Assembly (NCBI RefSeq): GCF_964340395.1
Contig: NC_135554.1
Coordinates: 6,042,475 to 6,106,474, forward strand
Length of the DNA: 64,000 nucleotides
DNA from: Glandiceps talaboti
Taxonomy: Eukaryota > Hemichordata > Enteropneusta > Spengelidae
Direction of reading: 5' to 3'
The notes beneath the pieces were generated by a model. The model was not told the DNA's origin. It saw only the letters and a program-made list of their open reading frames with translations, and searched no databases. Within the stretch, counting starts at the first letter, position 1, and each line of letters begins with the position of its first letter. Both the position numbers and the translations under genes were made by a program. Shown here piece after piece: positions 56,595-64,000 of this stretch.

Positions 56595-57353
56595 ATGTAA
56601 TCGGTGAACGTGCAACCAGCACGAATTCAAACGACAAAGCTCATTTATTATTAAAGTATGCAGTTGAAATTGGTATTATATGTCAAAATGACATAGAATG
56701 TGTAGAAACAATGTGAGGAACTGTGGAATGGGAAATACATATTGAAATCATATGGATATACTCAGTTCTTGGTGAGCTTGACTGACCTGGAACAAAATAA
56801 CATGAAAATTCAATTTGTTGAGACTGATCTACCGTAAAAGACTTAATTTCAATTTCGATGAATCATGATGGGCAAATTGTGTCTTTAACGAGCTCAATTC
56901 CATTAGTGAAGAGTCTTCATAAACATGACAAAATTGTCCGGAATTGACCAAACTCTGTGAACATTTATATTGATCAAATATAAAAACAAAATTTTTCAGA
57001 TTAAATATGAATATAATAGGTCCAAGAGATGAAAACAGGTTAAAGGGTTCCTGGTCAATCTATTTCGCTACAACCAAACAAATACATGGAATGTTTAAGA
57101 TACAGTTACAACGTTGCTGTACATCGCATCCTGTAACATTCCGGCAGTATAATGATTATACATGCACAGCAGGAAAAAGTGAGTAGGAGAGGGAACGGAG
57201 TATAGATTCAACCATCCCAACCACTGTTTTCTTTGTTTGAATTCAAACTTTAGTGAGGCAGACAATAAGCAATTGTTCATTAAACCTATTAATCTGTCAA
57301 TGATGTTTAAAACTTCATACTCATTCAAATTTGCTTTTTCGCTTATCACACAG

Positions 57354-57435
57354 AGAGGTCATGAAGGAAGAATTGCTGGCGAGCAAAGCAGAACGTGTCC
57401 TGGAAGAGGTGGAAGACACCGAGGTCCAGAAATAA
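57354..57435 (+). pseudogene. Orphan exon 2 of the secreted-peptide gene
   Basis: Identical in layout to 47250-47331 (acceptor tcacacag, stop TAA 57433-57435), but upstream lies arm D, which has no exon 1. It would join only to the exon now inverted at 52362-52525. Confidence 0.75.
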
Positions 57436-59258
57436 GACTTGGGCTATTAAATTGAATACATAACCACTAATATTATTCTGTCAATTATATTATTATTCTA
57501 GCTATACTGTTAGGAATATAATCGTTTGTAAAAGGTGATGGTGTATAAAAACATCTATAATTTTAATAAATTGCTTTCAAAATCTAATATTTACTCTGCT
57601 TGCATTGACTCAATTTTCAAAGTGGACGTATGTAAGTGATGCAAACTGGCCAGAAGCAATTCTTTCTTTTTTCTTTCCCTTTAAAATTCCTTCTACAGTG
57701 AGACCTATGCTAGAACGTTGTATACAAGCTTCACATTACATGTTATGGTTAGCTGTAAGATCCCATCTCCTGCGGGCAACCATGCGTGAGAATTCGCCGA
57801 CATAAATTCATACGATCTCTTCACTATTTAAAAATTGAAAATCTTGTTTTAACTTCGTTCGATACGCTCATGTTATGTGTTTCTGTTTACTGAAAGTATG
57901 CACGAGATCGGGAAGATCTTCCCATATGTTTATGCCGGTTGGTGTGAGAAAGGGTATACTTTTCATAAGGTGGTCGTATGAGAAAGGGTCGGGTGAATCA
58001 AAACTGGCGTTAATTAACAGAGACTATGCAATCAACACTGGAAGCGTTTCAACCTCGTGTATCTACTTTCAAAACTTCTGTAAATTCATCGCTCATGCCG
58101 CACTAGATCTAGGGCTAGCTTCCCCTGGGAGCCCTGGCTTTTAGTGACTTAGACTAATTAAAATGCAACTTGGTATCAGAAAGGGTATACTTTTTGCATA
58201 AAATTGGTATCACAACACATTGTGTTTCAATGTTTGTGAGGAGCCTCCCCGTAATGTTACCCATGGAGTTACACCCCTCCCCCCCCCCGCTCTCTTTATT
58301 TACGACTCTTTGAAATTCCCCTCAGATGTTCACCCCTGACAGATCTGAAATTTGGTACGGTATGAACCGAACAGTATCAGTACGGTGGCGAGATCTGAAG
58401 AGTTTACTAGAAATCAAGTAAGACGGCGTACAATATAGCAATTCCATGCTAGAAATGTATAATAGTTTTGGGACGAGTGATCACTACCAAGGTGATGACT
58501 AGTACCCTCATAATTTTAGGAATTAGAAATCACACACATGTGGAATATAAGCTTATGGGAACGGGCAGAATTTACGTGGGGGGGGAAAGGAAAATGGGGA
58601 CACAGAAAAAAATGATTGCTGATACATTGGGAGGGGAAAACATGGAATTGTGGAGGAGGGGTGCATATTGTGTGAGTCAAAATTAAATGAATTGTTGGTA
58701 TAGTGGATAGCACAAAGATTTGAGTGTTGGGAGTGGGCAAGTCATTCACAATATTGGGTGGGTGTGAGCTGGCGGACAAGTTGCAGCCCAGTGGAAGGGA
58801 GGTCAGAATTGATAGGGTACATAATAACAGCTAAACACCCTCCCACAATTTTGTGGAGGGGCGGTTCTATAAAAAAAACAATTTTTGGTCTGAAACAACA
58901 TATATAATTAATGAAAACTACAACTTTGCACCTGACACTATCACGATTTGAAGTTTGAATGAGAAATGTTACATAATTGTGTGTGCGTGAATCTTCATCC
59001 TGTACACATCCTGCCCAACAACCAAAAGTGACATTCCTTTGAAATCCTGTTTGTTGTATTACATTAAGAACCTTGCGGGATTAGACTAAAAAGAGTAAAC
59101 ACCAGATTTAAACTGTATGCCTTCCGTAAGGATTTATGTAAGAAATTTAGCTCTATATCTGTTGCAGCATTGTTAACCATTGATTGTAATACCGAAAATG
59201 TGATTGTCGGTCAGAAGTGAAAGGAATTTCGCTTCTTTTTCCAATAAACATTTTCAAA

Positions 59259-59589
59259 GGTGTAAAACTTTTTCAGCTTTCGGAATCCTGGAATGCATTG
59301 ACAACAGATACTCTCCGTAATGCATGGCACAAACTCAAGTTGAACATCCCTTATGAAGCAGTTACAGAACCGATCGTAACAACTAGTGGTGAAACAGTAT
59401 CAGATGACGTCGACAACGAAAACATGCTGGTGTGCTTGACCAGACCGCTCCCACTGACAGACTGGAAATTTCGGACTGACTTATACTACGAATGAAGCAG
59501 AACCCAGATACCGAACTTTTGATGATGAAGAGATATTACACAATGCTAAGATTGACACTGAAATTGATAGTGAAACTGAAGATAAATAA
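59259..59589 (+). pseudogene. Tigger/Jerky-type transposase fragment, copy 2
   Basis: Copy of 49158-49488 with the same frameshift, duplicated along with core C. Confidence 0.65.
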
Positions 59590-60611
59590 AACGATGTCCC
59601 GTGTGAACTGGTATCATCGCACGGCGAGGCAGCAGCTATGTTTTCTCGGTGTTTGTTATGGCTAGAGTAGCAGCCTGATTGTGAACCTACCCAGTTGTTT
59701 GCTCCGTGGTTTACACAGAAAAGCAGCAGACAGCCGTGCGATGGCACAGAAACCCCAAGGCCTTACTTCGTTTTTCTGAACTTTATTTTTTTTCTCATTG
59801 AAAATGGTAGATTTTTGGGTTTCGTGTGAAATTCATGTTAATTTTTGCCAACATATATCATTGTGTTCCCCATCATCTGAGCAATTAAAAAATATATGTT
59901 GGCAATTTTTATTTCAATATTAAGGGTAACTTTTGCAGCAATTTCATAAATGATGTAAAATCATGGTTTTTCTGTATATTGATGGCAAATTGAAATATGT
60001 GAACTGTACGATTGCTTTATATCTGTATAAATGTACTTATGGGCATCCTGTAGACGATAAACTTGTAGACTGTTGTATAATTTTCATTTTAATCACAATA
60101 TTATAAATTCTGGCTTATTCATTTGCATATCATTTGCATATTATGTATGATGCTTCAGGTTTATTTGATTACCTGTATTGTTTGATGTTGCTGATTGCTA
60201 TTCTTTCAAAAATGTACGCCAACCATGAATTATTTCAGTTACTATGAATACTCTGGTTGGTTTAGGGAGCCTTCAGTATTTACAGGGGGCGGAGGAAATC
60301 ACACATGGTTTGTTAAGAAAAACATGACCCTCCCCCCCCCCATTCTCCATTCGTAAAAAGTGACCCTCCCCTTTGTCCCATTTTGTAAAACATGACCCTC
60401 CCCATGACAACTGCATATACTGAACGTTAATAAATATTCCCATTATATGTATACATACACATTAAATCATTTTGACGCTGTATATTTGTACATATACTAC
60501 CATTGCAGGAGTTATATAAAAACGCCTGTGATCAGAACGAAAAAAAGTCTACATCTTATCACTATTGTAACAAATAGAGGGGATACCTCTACTGTTAAGG
60601 TAACCCTCCTT

Positions 60612-60712
<101 letters not shown>

Positions 60713-61966
60713 TCTCTCTCTCTCCACTCTGTACACGGGATCGACTTGGACTTTTAGGGAATTAGCTCAGACTACACACAATGTTCATGGTTAACCTGGA
60801 TCATTTAGAAGGGGACCAGTCAGGGAGCAGATCGAAGCTCCTGACCTCAGACCGTCAAAGACTGAATCCATAATTTTATTATAAACATAAAATATACAAT
60901 ACTCAAATGATTGGGTGATAAAATAATCAGCACCATAAATGACTAAAACGGAAGTATTGCCGTCGCCTTAATTCAATGCAAATGATATTGACAAATATGA
61001 AAACTATAGTGCAGGGGCATATGGGTTTTCGTGTGAAATGCATGTTAATTTTATGAAACATATATGGCTACATTCATTATAGGACAACATACAAAAAATA
61101 CATGTTGGCAATTTTTATCTTCAAAATTAGTCTTAGGGGGCTAAAAATAAAATGTGGCCCCAAGACGCTATTCTTAACCATTGGTTAGGCAATGAAAACC
61201 CACGAATACATGTGTATATAGTCAATTTCCATTGATATGGCCTTAGCAACAGCCAACAATGCCAGTATATTTTGCAAAGATAACAATATTTTTGGTTAGT
61301 CAGGCCAAAAGAATATCAAAACATGTATGAAATATGCCTATCAACAAGACCATGTCCATAGCAACAGTCAGAACATTATGTATATTGTAAAGATAACAAC
61401 AGTAATTGGTAGGTATATATAAGGGCAGTCTTAATTCTGTTTCTCATGACCCAAACGACCCTAAATGTCTTCAATTAGATGAAAAAAAAAATCGACGCCC
61501 TATATGGCAGGGTTAGGAAAACCATGAGTGAATGAAAATTATTTTTTATCGCTGAAATTTGGGCAAATTCAATAAAACAAACAGTTCAAATGTTCCTTCT
61601 GACTTTACTTGCCATTTCTAAGTCATTCAGAATGTTAAAATATGATTATGAATCGAAGTAATTTAGTACATACATTAATGATAACAAAGTGTATGTGTCA
61701 TAAAGTTTGATAATACCGTATAGCTTGTAATTTTAATGAGTTATTTGCATAATTAGTGATTTTCAGTAATTACGCTAGATCTTAAGAATGCACTCATCCT
61801 CTGGTGTTATATGGATGTGTGAGCTGATTAAAAATATGCACTTCTGTTCTCAATAGATATAATACTTAATCGATAAAATAGAGAAAATATCACTGTATAC
61901 TAGTACATGTATAGATTTACATGTCATACCTCTCAGTATCGAAACAATAAACGGTTCATGCATATA

Positions 61967-64000
61967 TTCGGAACAGGTAGACGGTGGGGGTAGATGAAAC
62001 GGTGATGCGAAGCCCAGGGTTAGTCGAATCTCCACTAAAACTACATCGAGCTGTAAGCCATTAATACACGTACAACTACTGAAATTTAACTAGCAAATTA
62101 CAGTCTACCATCTTTGAAACAAGTGAATATATCCATCGCCCTTTTGTAATAAAACTTGGCGAATCTCATAAGCTTAAGGTGAACAGATTACACTAACCTA
62201 GATCGTGTGGTGGTGTCTGTGGATGGTAGGCTGGTAGCCTGAATGAGAATGAATGGGTACTCTTAGGTAGGTTTTATTTGAGTAGACGTGGTAACAAGGA
62301 CAAAAATAGTTGACAAAACAACTACTTGAGTGGTAGACCTGATTATTTTTTTTTTCATAATTATTGTCTAGTATTAAATTGATTTTACTGGCACGAAAGA
62401 AGATATTCAGTTGAGGTTTACTATACGAAAAGTCAAATTTACCCACCTTTACCCAACCTTTACCATACCTACCTGTGACCCACCTAACTACCATCTCTGT
62501 CAAGAGTAGTACGAGACAAAGTGACACGTTTGACTGTTCACAGCCCCCAGGGGAGAGGTCACCGGGGGTGAATTAAGTCAAAGGTGTCACTTCGTCTCAT
62601 ACTCACCACATTTACACACCCTCTGCTAAAGATTTACCCCGGTGGAAAGACATGGTTAAATATGACTTTTCTTATATTGTTAACTAAAATGGTGGACTCT
62701 AGTGAAAGTTACAGCGGGTTAAAAATACACCAAACTCAAATTTTACAGAAGAGGATATGAACAATAAGTTCCAAAGCTACGTTTTATTTATTGATGTAGT
62801 AACTAATGGATATGCAATATCATGTCTAGTAGCGCAGAATTTTTCTTTCGACAAGGCGTGAAGGAACAGCAATCTAAAGTTTTGCCTTTATTGAAGGCAT
62901 TCAGTTTACATCTGATATAAACATATTTTTGATCAACAGCATAGCATCAATTGAATCGTTACTATACAAAGTTATGTATTCGAGTGAATAGACCCAATTA
63001 TTTTTATTCAAAACTACTGTCTAGTCTCTCACTCACGCCATTATGTCGTATGCATTGTCTACGTTTCTTTCAAATCCTCAACATAAACAACATGGAATGT
63101 ACCCTTCTACATCTTTTGGTAATTCTCATACACAAATAACCTTTATTGCTGGGAATAAGTAGTCACATGCCAACTTGATGACTAAGTCTATCTCATTTTG
63201 ACACCATTGCTACAGAACATAGAGGGAGAACTGAATACAGAACAAATAACAAAAACGTTCTAAAGTAGCTGCCATACTGACTTTTTCCATTGCTCTAGAA
63301 AGTATATCAATTGGTCACAAGTGGGGGTGAAACATTCTGAAGGTTTCTGAAGGTGTTTTACTGAGTGATGTTTCTTTTCTATCTAATATTTGCAGGATGT
63401 CCAATTTATGTAACTTGTATGCTAATATTGAGAGGTAAATTTCAAATTTTGTGTAGACCTAAACTTGGACTCTATATCCTGTGTAGAATGTACCTGTCCA
63501 GGATTCAATACTACATGTGTAGATACGTATTAAAACCAGATGCCAGATCTGAAAAGGAATATTTTTAATGTGTGTATGTACACTTGATAACAAGCGACTC
63601 TGACGTTTAGATTTCAAAATCAGTTCAAGAGATTTCGAAAAGGACCGTACACAAGCGGAGTTGCTAAACTACAAACTCCACGATCACATCTGTTGTAAGT
63701 ATTCATTGCAGATTTGAATGTCGTGTACTAGTATATGTTTTGTTGTATTGTCATGTGTGTTGGCGATTTTTCGCCCAAAACTCAACATATAATCTATACA
63801 CTGTAAGTTTATTTTTAGGACCAGCCAGACCATTACGTTGCATTATATAAGCTTACACTCAAATGTTATGTTACAACATGACAAACGTTCACAGGCACAG
63901 ACAAACCGATAAAAGAGTCGCGTGAACCACAGACAAGTACAGGTATGTGCATGAACCTACAACAGAGGAGCGCACCCGGTGTTGTCTTTTGTACCAATAC
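61967..64000 (-). repeat. Arm D, inverted copy, continuing past the window edge
   Basis: Reverse complement of 54562-56594. The CACTA-end relic reappears at 62420-62650 (terminal motif actatacgaaaagtc, 62420-62434). Confidence 0.9.

Overview
The window is animal nuclear DNA. It is AT-rich and loaded with microsatellites and minisatellites. Genes are split by GT-AG introns, and it holds transposase-derived genes, a decayed non-LTR retrotransposon and an MFSD4B/NaGLT1-like sugar-transporter remnant. These suit a marine invertebrate with a repeat-rich, polymorphic genome (lancelet, hemichordate, mollusc or similar), but the species cannot be fixed from sequence alone. No rRNA, convincing tRNA or CRISPR array was seen.

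Left flank (1-7449). A four-exon gene on the + strand (432-3453) encodes a DUF7869-type transposase-derived protein. Its three acidic residues look intact, but it has one in-frame TGA. A ~38-bp minisatellite, simple repeats and a ~460-bp repeat unit (V) in two adjacent copies follow.

Centre (7450-33803). This is the main discovery. A 26,354-bp segment is bounded by CACTATACGAAAAGTC and its exact inverse (so CACTA...TAGTG), with a TAC target duplication on both sides. It interrupts the second V copy, and the first V copy, just upstream, keeps the uninterrupted site. Inside is a single-exon 987-codon Tnp2/Transposase_21 (EnSpm/CACTA) gene with an apparently intact D-D-E triad, on the + strand. 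A five-exon 298-aa coiled-coil, basic and acidic nuclear-type protein gene lies divergently on the - strand. Both ends carry large tandem arrays: about 17.7 copies of a 120-bp unit on the left, and eight 381-bp periods plus shorter degenerate copies on the right. I read it as a giant, possibly autonomous animal CACTA transposon. The transposase would cut at the ends, and the second protein would be a candidate TNPA-like partner for the subterminal arrays. Other repeats, including a nested inverted-repeat unit with an unexplained 108-codon frame, sit inside it.

Right flank (33804-44070). The rest of V2, simple repeats, an MFSD4B-like pseudogene with two frameshifts (35562-37372), a 780-bp direct duplication, and a decayed non-LTR reverse transcriptase fragment.

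Right end (44075-64000). Six blocks run B, C, B-inverted, D, C, D-inverted. The simplest reading is a ~10.1-kb tandem duplication of B-C-D' whose middle 4.73 kb is inverted, either in the genome or in the assembly. B plus C carry a two-exon gene for a 78-aa secreted peptide precursor with an RRRR site. The second copy of that gene is split: its exon 1 (with six arginines) lies inverted at 52362-52525 and its exon 2 is stranded at 57354-57435. C also carries a Tigger/Jerky transposase fragment, and D carries a relic of a CACTA end related to the central element.
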